Below, piece by piece: positions 28,438-36,871 of a stretch of 64,000 nt of DNA (positions are counted from its first letter, which is position 1; the number at the start of each line of letters is the position of its first letter). The position numbers and the translations under genes are program-made. The notes under the pieces were generated by a model. It saw only the letters and a program-made list of their open reading frames with translations. It was not told the DNA's origin and did not search any database. Source of the stretch: Streptomyces sp. NBC_01262 (GTDB lineage Bacteria > Actinomycetota > Actinomycetes > Streptomycetales > Streptomycetaceae); assembly GCF_036226365.1 (NCBI RefSeq), contig NZ_CP108462.1, forward strand, positions 2,646,501 through 2,710,500. The letters are read 5' to 3'.

Positions 28438-29133
28438 TCAGCGGGACGAGATGCTTCGCCAGGCCGCTTCCGCGGCCTGCTGCTCGGCTTCCTTCTTGCT
28501 GCGGCCGGTGCCGGTGCCGTACTCGACACCACCGACGCGAGCGGCAGCCGTGAAGGTCTTCTCGTGGTCGGGACCGGTCTCGGTGACCACGTACTCGGGA
28601 ACACCGAGGTTCTCGCTCGCGGTGAGCTCCTGGAGGCTGGTCTTCCAGTCCAGGCCGGCACCGAGGTTGGAGGACTTCTCGATGAGCGGGTCGAAGAGCC
28701 GGTGGACCAGCTCCGAGGCGGCGTCCAGCCCCTGGTCGAGGTAGACCGCGCCGATGACCGCTTCGAGGGTGTCCGCGAGGATGGAGGCCTTGTCACGGCC
28801 GCCGGTGCCCTCCTCGCCGCGTCCCAGGGCGATGAAGCTGCCAAGGTCGAGACCGCGGCTGACCTCCGCGAGCGCGCGTGAATTGACCACGGCGGCACGG
28901 AGTTTGGCGAGGGTGCCCTCGGGAAGGTCCGGGTGGGTGCGGTAGAGCGTGTCCGTGACCACCAGGCCGAGGACGGAGTCCCCGAGGAACTCAAGCCGTT
29001 CGTTGGTGGGCAGGCCACCGTTTTCGTACGCGTAGGAGCGATGCGTCAACGCACGCACCAGAAGGGCGGGCTCGAGTTTGTACCCGAGCCGCCCTTCCAG
29101 AAGCGTGTGGGACGAGGCTGCCGTATCTGACAT
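28438..29133 (-). CDS. rnc: Ribonuclease III
   Basis: Endonuclease that cleaves double-stranded RNA in rRNA and mRNA processing; in Streptomyces (AbsB) it also affects antibiotic production. The 231 residues show the catalytic signature [15 protein letters not shown] (about 44-58) with its essential Glu/Asp, the second acidic pair in [15 protein letters not shown], and a C-terminal dsRBD ([15 protein letters not shown] ... [16 protein letters not shown]). The ATG at 29133 (MSDTAASS) is preferred; a GTG at 29145 would add four residues. It follows rpmF by 19 bp and precedes mutM. Confidence 0.97.
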   Translation of the reverse strand: MSDTAASSHTLLEGRLGYKLEPALLVRALTHRSYAYENGGLPTNERLEFLGDSVLGLVVTDTLYRTHPDLPEGTLAKLRAAVVNSRALAEVSRGLDLGSFIALGRGEEGTGGRDKASILADTLEAVIGAVYLDQGLDAASELVHRLFDPLIEKSSNLGAGLDWKTSLQELTASENLGVPEYVVTETGPDHEKTFTAAARVGGVEYGTGTGRSKKEAEQQAAEAAWRSISSR

Positions 29134-29152
29134 GGAGCCCGTCACCCGCCGA

Positions 29153-29326
29153 TCAGACCTCGAGGACCTGACGACGGTTGTAGGTGCCGCAGCTCGGGCA
29201 CGCGATGTGCTGCTGCTTCGGCTCGTGGCAACGCTCGCACGCCACGAGGCTCACGGGCGCAGCCTTCCACTGGGAACGGCGGTGGCGCGTGTTGCTGCGC
29301 GACATCTTCCGCTTCGGAACAGCCAC
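29153..29326 (-). CDS. rpmF: 50S ribosomal protein L32 (zinc-ribbon form)
   Basis: A 57-residue ribosomal protein. The N-terminus [20 protein letters not shown] is the family hallmark, and four cysteines in [17 protein letters not shown] form a zinc ribbon, so this is the zinc-dependent (C+) form. The GTG at 29326 gives the conserved start. It lies 2 bp after the DUF177 gene, a pairing found in most bacteria. Confidence 0.97.
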   Translation of the reverse strand: MAVPKRKMSRSNTRHRRSQWKAAPVSLVACERCHEPKQQHIACPSCGTYNRRQVLEV

Positions 29327-29328
29327 GG

Positions 29329-29940
29329 CTACTTCTCCTGGTTCTCGTCGGCACCCTGGTCGGCACCGCTCTTCTGAAATTGCTGCAGGGCCGCCCAACG
29401 GATGTCGGTGACCTCGTGGTGGTGGTCCGGGTCGTCCGTGAGCCGGGCTCCGCACTCGGAGCACAGGCCCAGACAGTCTTCCTGGCACACCGGCTGCAGC
29501 GGCAGTTCGAGAACCACCGCGTCACGCAGCACAGGCTCGAGGTCGAACAGGTCGCCCTCGAGGTGGAGTGTGTCCTCCTCCTCGGCGTCGTCACCGGCGT
29601 CGGCGGGCTTGAGGTGCCCACCGGTCCGGGTGTCGGCGTCGGGGTAGGAGTACAGCTCCTGGAATTCCGCGTCGAGCTCGCGCTCGATCGGCTCCAGACA
29701 CCTTACGCACTCCCCCGAGAGCGGCGCACGGGCGGTACCCGTGACGAGTACCCCCTCCATGACCGACTCCAGGCGGAGCTCAATCGGGATGTCCGCGCCC
29801 TCGCGGACGCCGATCACCTCGATACCGAGATCCTTGGGCGCCGGAACCGTACGGGAGACCTTCTTCATCGCACCAGGACGACGGCCCAGCTCGTGTGTGT
29901 CGAACACGAGCGGTGCGCGGTGGTCGAGGCGGGTGTTCAG
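29329..29940 (-). CDS. DUF177 (YceD) protein, probable CTG start
   Basis: A 23S rRNA accumulation-type protein of about 203 residues, always coupled to rpmF. It has a CVRCLEP motif, an acidic middle (DAGDDAEEEDTLHLEGD) and a cysteine cluster CQEDCLGLCSECG. The conserved Streptomyces N-terminus (…RLDHRxPLVFDTHELGRRPG, as I remember it) extends 11 codons beyond the nearest GTG (29907). It is preceded by AGGA four bases before a CTG at 29940, and an in-frame stop lies a few codons further upstream. CTG is therefore the likely start; GTG at 29907 is the conventional alternative. In E. coli YceD acts in 23S rRNA synthesis or stability. Confidence 0.85.
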   Translation of the reverse strand: MNTRLDHRAPLVFDTHELGRRPGAMKKVSRTVPAPKDLGIEVIGVREGADIPIELRLESVMEGVLVTGTARAPLSGECVRCLEPIERELDAEFQELYSYPDADTRTGGHLKPADAGDDAEEEDTLHLEGDLFDLEPVLRDAVVLELPLQPVCQEDCLGLCSECGARLTDDPDHHHEVTDIRWAALQQFQKSGADQGADENQEK

Positions 29941-30042
29941 GACTTCCTGCTTTCATCGGTCGGCGTGGACCCGCGGGGTGCGGACACGCCAAAGCGCCGG
30001 GGGATTACACGGCTGAGGGATCAGGATACCGGTCCCCCGGGC

Positions 30043-31128
30043 TCAGCCCAAACCGCGGCGCTGCTCCAGCTCCCGGAGCCGGTCCAGGTCGATCATCCCG
30101 GTGTCGAAGAAGCTGGTCTCGTCCAGGGCGGCCTGCTGCGGCTGGTAGCCGTAACTCTCCTGCTGGGCGGCCGGGTCCTGGTACTGCGGCTGCTGCTGCT
30201 GGGGGTAGCCGTAGGCGGGGTCCTGGTAGCCCTGCTGCTGGGCTGCGTAGGGGTCCGCGGCGTACTCCGGGTAGCCGTCCTGGTAGCCCTGCTGCTGGCC
30301 CTGTTGCTGCCCGTACGGGTCCTGCTGCGGGTAGCCGTAGCCCGCGTTGGGGTCGTACTGCGGCGGCTGCTGCTGGTACTCCGGGGCCTGCGGCTGCTGC
30401 GGGACCGGGGCTGCCAGGCCTGCCATGTACTCGGCGTCCGTCTGTCCGGCGGAGATGCCGGCCGCGTCCTGGGCAGCGAGGTGGGCGCCCAGTTCGTCGG
30501 CGGCGCTGTGGCCGGTGAGCTTGAGGCGGCCGCGGCCGACGGCCTCCAGGGTCTTGGAGAGCACCGCCTCGAAGGCGCCGAGCTTGGCGTCCACGTAGGC
30601 GTCGGCGTCGCGGCGCAGGGTCTCGGGGTCGGTGGAGCGCTGGGGGGCGTCCTCGTCCTCGTAGCCCTGCTCGTCCAGGCCCGGACCGTGGCCGAGGAGC
30701 TTCTCTCGGCCGCGGTCGACGGAGCCGATGGTCTTGGTGAGGACCACCTCGAAGTTGGCGAGCTTGCTGTCGACGTAGTCGTCGGCCTCGACCCGGATCT
30801 CCTCGGCCTCGCGGCGGGCGTCGGCGACGATGCGCTCGGCCTGCTCGTGGGACTGCTGGGCGATCTGGGTGTCGGAGATCATGGAGCCGCGTTCGGCGTG
30901 CGCGGACTCGATGATCCGCTGCGCCTCGGCGCGGGCCTCCTCGACCATCTGCTCGCGGCCGCCGAGCAGCGCCTCGGCCTGCGAGAGGGAGTCGGGCAGC
31001 GCGGCCCGTACGTCGCCGAGCATTGCGAGCAGCTCGGCGCGGTTGACCACACAGGAGGCCGACATCGGCATGGACCGGGCGGCCTCTACGGCGGCGACGA
31101 TCTCATCGAGCTTCTTCTGGACGTCCAC
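30043..31128 (-). CDS. DivIVA-like coiled-coil protein with Tyr/Gln-rich tail
   Basis: A 361-residue protein. The N-terminal half is a long coiled coil (about 50-140) with two repeats of a DADDYVDSKLANFEVVLTK-like segment: DDYVDSKLANFEVVLTKTIG and DAYVDAKLGAFEAVLSKTLE. It resembles the ATP synthase b-subunit and DivIVA family. The second half is low complexity, rich in Gln/Tyr/Pro (YGYPQQDPYGQQQGQQQG), and ends with a conserved-looking FFDTGMIDLDRLRELEQRRG. The start is GTG at 31128. It sits between coaD and DUF177, as in other actinomycetes. A role in polar growth or cell-wall synthesis is plausible but inferred. Confidence 0.87.
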   Translation of the reverse strand: MDVQKKLDEIVAAVEAARSMPMSASCVVNRAELLAMLGDVRAALPDSLSQAEALLGGREQMVEEARAEAQRIIESAHAERGSMISDTQIAQQSHEQAERIVADARREAEEIRVEADDYVDSKLANFEVVLTKTIGSVDRGREKLLGHGPGLDEQGYEDEDAPQRSTDPETLRRDADAYVDAKLGAFEAVLSKTLEAVGRGRLKLTGHSAADELGAHLAAQDAAGISAGQTDAEYMAGLAAPVPQQPQAPEYQQQPPQYDPNAGYGYPQQDPYGQQQGQQQGYQDGYPEYAADPYAAQQQGYQDPAYGYPQQQQPQYQDPAAQQESYGYQPQQAALDETSFFDTGMIDLDRLRELEQRRGLG

Positions 31129-31138
31129 AGGGCAGAGC

Positions 31139-31618
31139 CTAGCGCTGCCCGAGCTTGTCGTTGAGGGCCGTCAGGACCCGCGGGGGCACCAAGTGGGAGA
31201 TGTCGCCGCCCCATTGGGCGACTTCTTTGACAAGAGAAGACGAAAGGAAGCTGTAGGTGGGGCTGGTCGGGATGAAGAGGGTCTCGACGCCCGACAGGCC
31301 GTTGTTCATCTGGGCCATCTGCAGCTCGTAGTCGAAGTCGCTGACCGCGCGCAGGCCCTTCACGATCGCGGGGATGTCGCGCTCCTTGCAGAAGTCGACG
31401 AGCAGCCCGTGGAAGGCCTCCACCTGGATGTTCCCGAACTCCGCGGTGACCTCCTCGATGAGGGCGATCCGCTCCTCGACGGTGAACATGCCCTGCTTGG
31501 ACTTGTTGATCATCACCGTCACGTGCACCACGTCGTAGAGGCGGGAGGCGCGGGCGATGATGTCGAGGTGTCCGTTGGTGATGGGGTCGAAGGACCCCGG
31601 ACAGACTGCGCGGCGCAA
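31139..31618 (-). CDS. coaD: Phosphopantetheine adenylyltransferase
   Basis: Fourth step of coenzyme A biosynthesis: 4'-phosphopantetheine plus ATP to dephospho-CoA. The sequence has PGSFDPITNGHLDIIARA (TxGH nucleotidyl-transfer motif) near the N-terminus and SPTYSFLSSSLVKEVA. The TTG at 31618 gives a 159-residue protein, the usual CoaD length, and has GAGGAG six bases upstream. An ATG at 31648 would add ten residues (MTHPKSEESP) and overlap the rsmD stop by 4 bp. It follows rsmD directly, a common pairing. Confidence 0.95.
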   Translation of the reverse strand: MRRAVCPGSFDPITNGHLDIIARASRLYDVVHVTVMINKSKQGMFTVEERIALIEEVTAEFGNIQVEAFHGLLVDFCKERDIPAIVKGLRAVSDFDYELQMAQMNNGLSGVETLFIPTSPTYSFLSSSLVKEVAQWGGDISHLVPPRVLTALNDKLGQR

Positions 31619-31644
31619 TGGAGACTCCTCGCTCTTCGGGTGCG

Positions 31645-32238
31645 TCATGACAACCCGTCGGTGACCTGGGCGGCGCGACCGTACCAAAGCGTCCCTTCGC
31701 CGTAACGACGGGCCCTCAGCCCTTCGAAACCCTCCGGCCAGCCGAATTCCCGGTCCCGAGTGCTCCTGGTGCTTCTCTCCACGGTGGCGATCGCACCGTC
31801 GTCCAGCCACCCCCGGGTCCGGAGTGTGAGCAGGATCTCCCGCACCTCCTGCTCCTCCAGGGCGTAGGGCGGGTCCAGGAAAGCCAGGTCGTAGGGGCGC
31901 TCCGGCGGCGGCCCGGCGAGGATCTTCTCGGCCTTCCCGGCCCGTACCTCGGCCCCGGGCAGGCCCAGCGTCGCGACGTTCTCCCGGATGACGCGGGCGG
32001 CGCGCGGGTCCGCCTCGACCAGCAGTACGTGCTCCGCGCCGCGCGACAGTGCCTCCAGGCCGACGGCGCCCGATCCCCCGTACAGGTCGATCATGCGGGC
32101 CCCGTGCAGGGTGCCGCGCAGCGCCTCCCAGGTGGAGAACAGCCCCTCCTTCGCCCGGTCCGAGGTCGGCCTGGTCCCGTCCCCGGGGGGCACGGCGAGG
32201 CGGCGGCCACCGGCGGCCCCGGCGATCACGCGGGTCAT
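31645..32238 (-). CDS. rsmD: 16S rRNA (guanine966-N2)-methyltransferase RsmD
   Basis: Class I methyltransferase of 197 residues acting on 16S rRNA G966. It begins MTRVIAGAAGGRRLAVPPGD. It carries motif I MIDLYGGSGAVGLEALSRGA, TSDRAKEGLFSTW, and the catalytic NPPY-type motif DPPY in LAFLDPPYALEE. The ATG at 32238 is chosen because the longer frame is antisense or out of phase with recG. recG lies 53 bp upstream and coaD immediately downstream. Confidence 0.96.
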   Translation of the reverse strand: MTRVIAGAAGGRRLAVPPGDGTRPTSDRAKEGLFSTWEALRGTLHGARMIDLYGGSGAVGLEALSRGAEHVLLVEADPRAARVIRENVATLGLPGAEVRAGKAEKILAGPPPERPYDLAFLDPPYALEEQEVREILLTLRTRGWLDDGAIATVERSTRSTRDREFGWPEGFEGLRARRYGEGTLWYGRAAQVTDGLS

Positions 32239-32291
32239 GTCACGTCCTGAGGTGTCGTGTGGGGGTGTGCTGGCTCCCCCCACGATAAGGC

Positions 32292-34481
32292 TCACCCCTT
32301 GTCCAGGTACTCCTCGCGGTCGGCGTCCACCAGGCTCTCCAGGGCGCTGCGCAGGTCCGGGTGCCCGGCCAGCTCGGGGTCGGCCGCCACCAGGGCGGTC
32401 GCCTCCTCGCGGGCGGCCGCGATCACGTCCTCGTCGTCGATCACGGTCAGCATGCGCAGGCTGGATCGCGTACCGGACTGCGCCTGGCCCAGCACATCGC
32501 CCTCCCGGCGCTGCTCCAGGTCGATCCGCGACAGCTCGAAGCCGTCCAGCGTCCCGGCCACCGCGTCGAGGCGGGCCCTGGCGGCGGCGGCCTCGGGCAT
32601 CTCGCTGACCAGCAGGCACAGGCCCGGCGCCGAGCCACGGCCGACCCGGCCGCGCAGCTGGTGGAGCTGGCTGACGCCGAAGCGGTCCGCGTCCATGATC
32701 ACCATGGCCGTGGCGTTCGGGACGTTGACGCCGACCTCGATGACGGTCGTCGCGACCAGTACGTCCACCTCGCCGGCCGCGAAGCGGGTCATCACGTCGT
32801 CCTTGGCGTCCGGGTGCATCCTGCCGTGCAGCGCCTCGATCCTGAGCCCGGCCAGCGGGCCCTTCACGAGCTGCTCGGCGATGTCGAGCACCGCCAGCGG
32901 CGGGCGGCGTTCCGCTTCGTCCTCGGCGGTCTTCTTCTTGGCGTCCGCCTCCTCGTCCCCGATCCGGGGGCACACCACGTACGCCTGGTGCCCGCCCTCG
33001 ACCTCCTCGCGCACCCGCTCCCAGGCCCGGGCCAGGAAGTGCGGCTTGTCGGCCGCCGGGACGACATGCGTGGCGATCGGCGAACGCCCGGCGGGCAACT
33101 GGTCCAGCACCGAGGTCTCCAGGTCGCCGAAGACGGTCATAGCGACCGTGCGCGGGATCGGCGTGGCCGTCATCACCAGCAGATGCGGGGGCTGTTTCCC
33201 CTTCCCGCGCAGCGCGTCCCGCTGCTCGACCCCGAAGCGGTGCTGCTCGTCCACCACGACCAGCCCCAGGTCGTGGAACTGCACCTTGTCCTCGATCAGC
33301 GCATGCGTCCCCACCACGACCCCGGCCTCGCCCGTCACCAGGTCCAGCAGCGCCTGGCGGCGACCGGCCGTCCCCATCGAGCCGGTGAGCAGCACCACCT
33401 TCGTGCCGTGCTCGGCCCCGCCCAGCATCCCGCCCTGCGCGAGGTCGCCCATCATCTCGGTGATCGACCGGTGGTGCTGCTGCGCGAGCACCTCGGTCGG
33501 TGCCAGCATCGCCGCCTGCCCGCCCGCGTCCACGACGGCGAGCATCGCGCGCAGGGCGACCATGGTCTTGCCCGAGCCGACCTCTCCCTGGAGCAGGCGG
33601 TGCATCGGGTGGTCGGTGGCCAGGTCGTCGAAGATCTCCGCGGACACCTTGCGCTGGCCGTCGGTGAGCGTGAACGGCAGCCGGGCGTCGAAGTCCGTCA
33701 GCAGCCCCTGCGCGGCCGGCACGCGCGGCACGGCGGGCAGCGCGGAGTCCGCCGCGCGGCGGCGGGCGAGGGCGACCTGCAGGACGTACGCCTCGTCCCA
33801 CTTCAGCCGGTCCCGCGCGTCCTCCAGGTCCGCCTTCGTACGCGGCCGGTGCACCTTCTCCAGCGCCTCGGGCAGCGGGATCAGGCCTCTGGCCTCGCGC
33901 AGCGCGGGCGGCAGCGGCTCGCCGACCCCGGCCCAGCCGGTGCCGCCGAGCGAGTCCAGCACCGTCTGGACGGACTGGGCGATGCTCCATGACGCGATCT
34001 GCTTGCACGCCGGGTAGAGCGGGATGAGCTGGTTGGCGAAGGAGTCGACCGCCTCCTCGTCGTCCAGCGCGTCCAGCAGCTTGTACTCGGGGTGCGCGAG
34101 CTGCAGCTTGTGGTTGAACACGGACACCTTGCCCGCGAACATCCCCCGGCGGCCCGGGATCAGGTCGTGCTCGGGCTTGTAGACGCCCTTCCCGAAGAAC
34201 ACCAGCGTCAGCGATCCGCTGCCGTCGGTGACCACGACCTCCAGCCGTACGCCTCTGCCCCCGTTGAAGGTCTTCTTCGTCGCCTTCGCGACCTGCGCGA
34301 CCACCGTCACGTGCTCGTCGAGCGGCAGTTCGGCCAGGCGGGTCAGCTCGCCGCGCTCGGCGTACCTGCGCGGGTAGTGGTGCAGCAGGTCGCCGACGGT
34401 GTGCAGGTCGAGGTGGTCGGCGAGAACGGTGGCCGTGCGGCCGCCGACCGACTTCTTCAGGGGTTCGTCGAGGGCAGACAT
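32292..34481 (-). CDS. recG: ATP-dependent DNA helicase RecG
   Basis: Helicase that remodels stalled replication forks and branched DNA. The 729 residues include the N-terminal wedge/OB region (HYPRRYAERGELTRL, VTVVAQVAKATKK), Walker A GEVGSGKTMVAL (about 295-306), the DEQH box in VVVDEQHRFGVEQRDAL, and motif VI QLRGRVGRGSAPG. An acidic insert, GDEEADAKKKTAEDEAER, lies in the second RecA domain. The ATG at 34481 (MSALDEPLKK) is preferred; ATG 34490 and TTG 34511 are in frame. It is downstream of the DAK2 gene, an order also seen in Firmicutes. Confidence 0.96.
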   Translation of the reverse strand: MSALDEPLKKSVGGRTATVLADHLDLHTVGDLLHHYPRRYAERGELTRLAELPLDEHVTVVAQVAKATKKTFNGGRGVRLEVVVTDGSGSLTLVFFGKGVYKPEHDLIPGRRGMFAGKVSVFNHKLQLAHPEYKLLDALDDEEAVDSFANQLIPLYPACKQIASWSIAQSVQTVLDSLGGTGWAGVGEPLPPALREARGLIPLPEALEKVHRPRTKADLEDARDRLKWDEAYVLQVALARRRAADSALPAVPRVPAAQGLLTDFDARLPFTLTDGQRKVSAEIFDDLATDHPMHRLLQGEVGSGKTMVALRAMLAVVDAGGQAAMLAPTEVLAQQHHRSITEMMGDLAQGGMLGGAEHGTKVVLLTGSMGTAGRRQALLDLVTGEAGVVVGTHALIEDKVQFHDLGLVVVDEQHRFGVEQRDALRGKGKQPPHLLVMTATPIPRTVAMTVFGDLETSVLDQLPAGRSPIATHVVPAADKPHFLARAWERVREEVEGGHQAYVVCPRIGDEEADAKKKTAEDEAERRPPLAVLDIAEQLVKGPLAGLRIEALHGRMHPDAKDDVMTRFAAGEVDVLVATTVIEVGVNVPNATAMVIMDADRFGVSQLHQLRGRVGRGSAPGLCLLVSEMPEAAAARARLDAVAGTLDGFELSRIDLEQRREGDVLGQAQSGTRSSLRMLTVIDDEDVIAAAREEATALVAADPELAGHPDLRSALESLVDADREEYLDKG

Positions 34482-34798
34482 CGCGACCATCTTCGCGCAT
34501 GGGTCCGACAACCGGGGCCGCGCCCCGAACGCCCTGCGGGCGTGTCCTCAAACGCCGGACGGGCTAAAGTTCCCGTCCGGCCGGGAGGGGACACGCCGGG
34601 GTTCTCCCGCAGGCGACGAGCGAGGATCCCGGGCAAGGACAAGCAAGGTGCCGGAGTCGCGAGCGCCGAGGAGAGAGGCCCCGGTGGTGGCACCGACCCC
34701 CAGGCCAACCCAGCCCGTCCGGCGCTTGAGGACGGAACCCTCGGCCATCGCAGACGGCACCGCAGCGGCGCCCGGCGCAGGCCGCACCGTCCGCGCGG
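34482..34798. repeat. Intergenic region with dispersed inverted repeat arms
   Basis: 317 bp with no supported gene. The segment 34544-34565 (GTCCTCAAACGCCGGACGGG then CT) is matched by an inverted copy at 34712-34733 with one mismatch. Inside the first arm, GCCGGACGGG (34554-34563) also pairs with CCCGTCCGGC (34572-34581) as a local hairpin. The same motif forms a perfect palindrome at 43399-43449. I recognise it as a common intergenic repeat in Streptomyces. It may act as a terminator between the DAK2 gene and recG. Confidence 0.7.
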
Positions 34799-36370
34799 CT
34801 ACTCGACGCCGATGAGCAGCGGGCACCCCGGCTCGCCGCCGCCGTACACGACCGTGTCGACGGCGAGGTAGCCGTCGCGGACGTGGGCCTCCAGGCGCTC
34901 CGTCAGGTCGTCGGGGGCGCCGGCGCCGAGGACGAGGGTGACCATTTCGCCGCCGGCGGCGAGCATGCGGTCCAGGACGATCGTGCCGGTCTCGACGAGG
35001 TTGCCGCCGATGACGGCGACGTCGCCGTCGATGAGGCCGAGGATGTCGCCGGCCTGGCAGATGCCGGCGGAGGTCCAGGACTCGCGTTCGGCGACGGCGA
35101 GTTCGGCGTAGCGGGTGGCGCCGGCCGCGGAGGTCATCGCGACGACGTCCTCGTCGAAGCGGCGGGCGGGCTCGTGGACGGCGAGGGCGGCGATGCCCTG
35201 GACGGCGGAGCGGGTGGGGATGAGTGCGACGCGGACGCCTTCGGAGCGGGCGTGGTCGGCGGCGGAGGCGGCGGTTTCGCGGAGGGTGGCGTCGTTGGGG
35301 AGGAGGACGACCTCGCGGGCGTGGGCGCGGCGGATGGCGTCGGGCAGTTCGGCTCCGGTGGCGACGACGACCGCGCCCGCACCCGCGCAGAGGTCGGCGA
35401 GGCCGTGGCCGCGTACGACGGCGACGACCGCGCGCAGGACGCGTTCGCCGCGCGGGGCCTCGTCGGCGGTGGCGCGGACCTGGTCGCCGAAGTGGGTGAC
35501 CTTGATGCGGTAGGGGCGCCCGGCCTCGATGCCGGCCTCGACGGCGGCGCCGACGTCGTCGACATGGACGTGGACGTTCCAGAGGCCGTCGCCGCCGATC
35601 ACCACGAGGGAGTCGCCGAGGGCGTCGAGCGTGCCGCGCAGGGCGGGGACGGCCGAGTCGGCGGCTTCCAGGAGGTAGATGACCTCGTACGCGGGCCCGC
35701 CGGGCACGACGTGCGGGTCGCCGTCGGGGGCGCAGCCGAAGGGGATCACGGCACCGACGACCTCGGGGAGGGCCGGTTCCTGCCCGGTGAGGGCGTCGGC
35801 GAGGGCGCCGAGTACGGCGACCAGGCCGCGCCCGCCGGCGTCGACGACCCCGGCCCGGCCGAGGGCCTCCAACTGGCCCGGGGTGTCCGCGAGCGCCCCT
35901 CGCGCGGCCTCGTAGGCGGTACGGGCCACGGCCGCCGGGTCGGCGCCGCTCGCGCCGCCGGCGGCCGCCCTCGCCACGGTGAGCATCGTGCCCTCGACGG
36001 GGTGGGCCACGGCCGCGTACGCGGAGTCGGCGGCCTCGCGCAGCGCGTGCGCGAGCTGCCCGCCGTCGGCGAGGACGCGGGTCATGCCGCGCAGGAGCTG
36101 CGCGAGGATCGTGCCGGAGTTGCCGCGGGCGCCGATGAGGGCGCCGTGCGCCATGGCCCGCAGGGTCTCGGCGAGGTCGGTGCCGGGCGCCTCTTCCAGG
36201 GACTCGGCCGCCGATTCGACGGTCAGATACAGATTGGTGCCGGTGTCACCGTCCGCGACCGGGTAGACGTTGATCGCGTCGATCTCCTCGCGGGCCCGGC
36301 CCAGGGCCTGGAGGGCCAGGCGGCACCACACGCGCACGGTAGGAGCATCGAGCGGGTGCGGTGCGGGCAC
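34799..36370 (-). CDS. DAK2-domain protein (FakA/YloV-like)
   Basis: A 523-residue protein with an N-terminal DAK2 nucleotide-binding domain, DAINVYPVADGDTGTNLYLT (about 32-51) and GARGNSGTILAQLLRG. A C-terminal region resembles the partner-binding domain of FakA. FakA with FakB (DegV) phosphorylates exogenous fatty acids in Firmicutes; assignment here is by family likeness. The GTG at 36370 is preceded by AGGAGGATCAA, an excellent ribosome-binding site that excludes the longer ATG at 36403. It is divergent from rpmB and upstream of recG, a conserved rpmB-yloV-recG neighbourhood. Confidence 0.9.
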   Translation of the reverse strand: MPAPHPLDAPTVRVWCRLALQALGRAREEIDAINVYPVADGDTGTNLYLTVESAAESLEEAPGTDLAETLRAMAHGALIGARGNSGTILAQLLRGMTRVLADGGQLAHALREAADSAYAAVAHPVEGTMLTVARAAAGGASGADPAAVARTAYEAARGALADTPGQLEALGRAGVVDAGGRGLVAVLGALADALTGQEPALPEVVGAVIPFGCAPDGDPHVVPGGPAYEVIYLLEAADSAVPALRGTLDALGDSLVVIGGDGLWNVHVHVDDVGAAVEAGIEAGRPYRIKVTHFGDQVRATADEAPRGERVLRAVVAVVRGHGLADLCAGAGAVVVATGAELPDAIRRAHAREVVLLPNDATLRETAASAADHARSEGVRVALIPTRSAVQGIAALAVHEPARRFDEDVVAMTSAAGATRYAELAVAERESWTSAGICQAGDILGLIDGDVAVIGGNLVETGTIVLDRMLAAGGEMVTLVLGAGAPDDLTERLEAHVRDGYLAVDTVVYGGGEPGCPLLIGVE

Positions 36371-36618
36371 TTGATCCTCCTGGGGCGGCGGCAAAGCTGC
36401 CACGCACAGTAGCGGGAGGTCCGGGGGCCGGACCGTCCGGGGCGGAGGGCCCGGCGACCATGGTAATTTCGTTGCACAGCAGCGGTCGTAGTATGCTGCT
36501 CCGGTTGCCCGGGACGATCTCGGGCCATCCCCCGGAACAGTCGGTCATCACTTATGCATGATGACGGGCCCCGAGGGGATTTTCACCGTACGTGCATCTG
36601 AAGTCTTTGGAGTGACCC

Positions 36619-36804
36619 GTGGCTGCCAACTGCGACGTCTGCGGCAAGGGGCCGGGCTTCGGCAACAACATTTCGCACTCGCACCGCCGTACCCGCCGTC
36701 GTTGGAACCCCAACATCCAGACGGTGCGTGCTGTGGTCGGTCGGACGCCGAAGCGCCTCAATGTCTGCACCTCGTGCATCAAGGCCGGTAAGGTCGCGCG
36801 CTGA
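36619..36804 (+). CDS. rpmB: 50S ribosomal protein L28 (zinc-ribbon form)
   Basis: A 61-residue ribosomal protein with [20 protein letters not shown] and a second CxxC (CTSCIKAGK), so it is the zinc-binding form. The GTG at 36619 gives the conserved start, with GGAG nearby. It is transcribed alone on the plus strand and ends in a hairpin (36838-36869) shared with the 3' end of thiD. Confidence 0.97.
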   Translation: MAANCDVCGKGPGFGNNISHSHRRTRRRWNPNIQTVRAVVGRTPKRLNVCTSCIKAGKVAR

Positions 36805-36837
36805 CCCATACGTCGTAGCGCAGCCTTGCGGCTACCC

Positions 36838-36871
36838 AAGGCCGGTTCACCTCACCGTGAACCGGCCTTTT
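36838..36871 (+). terminator. rpmB terminator overlapping the thiD stop
   Basis: A perfect 13-bp stem (36838-36850 with 36857-36869) with a six-base loop. On the plus strand it is followed by TT. The thiD stop (36852-36854, read on the minus strand) lies inside the loop, so the hairpin also contains the last thiD codons. Confidence 0.8.

Noticed and set aside
34457..34826. Short minus-strand frames of 83 and 92 codons between recG and the DAK2 gene
   Set aside because: They run across the dispersed repeats and end in neighbouring genes; no motif or ribosome-binding site supports them.
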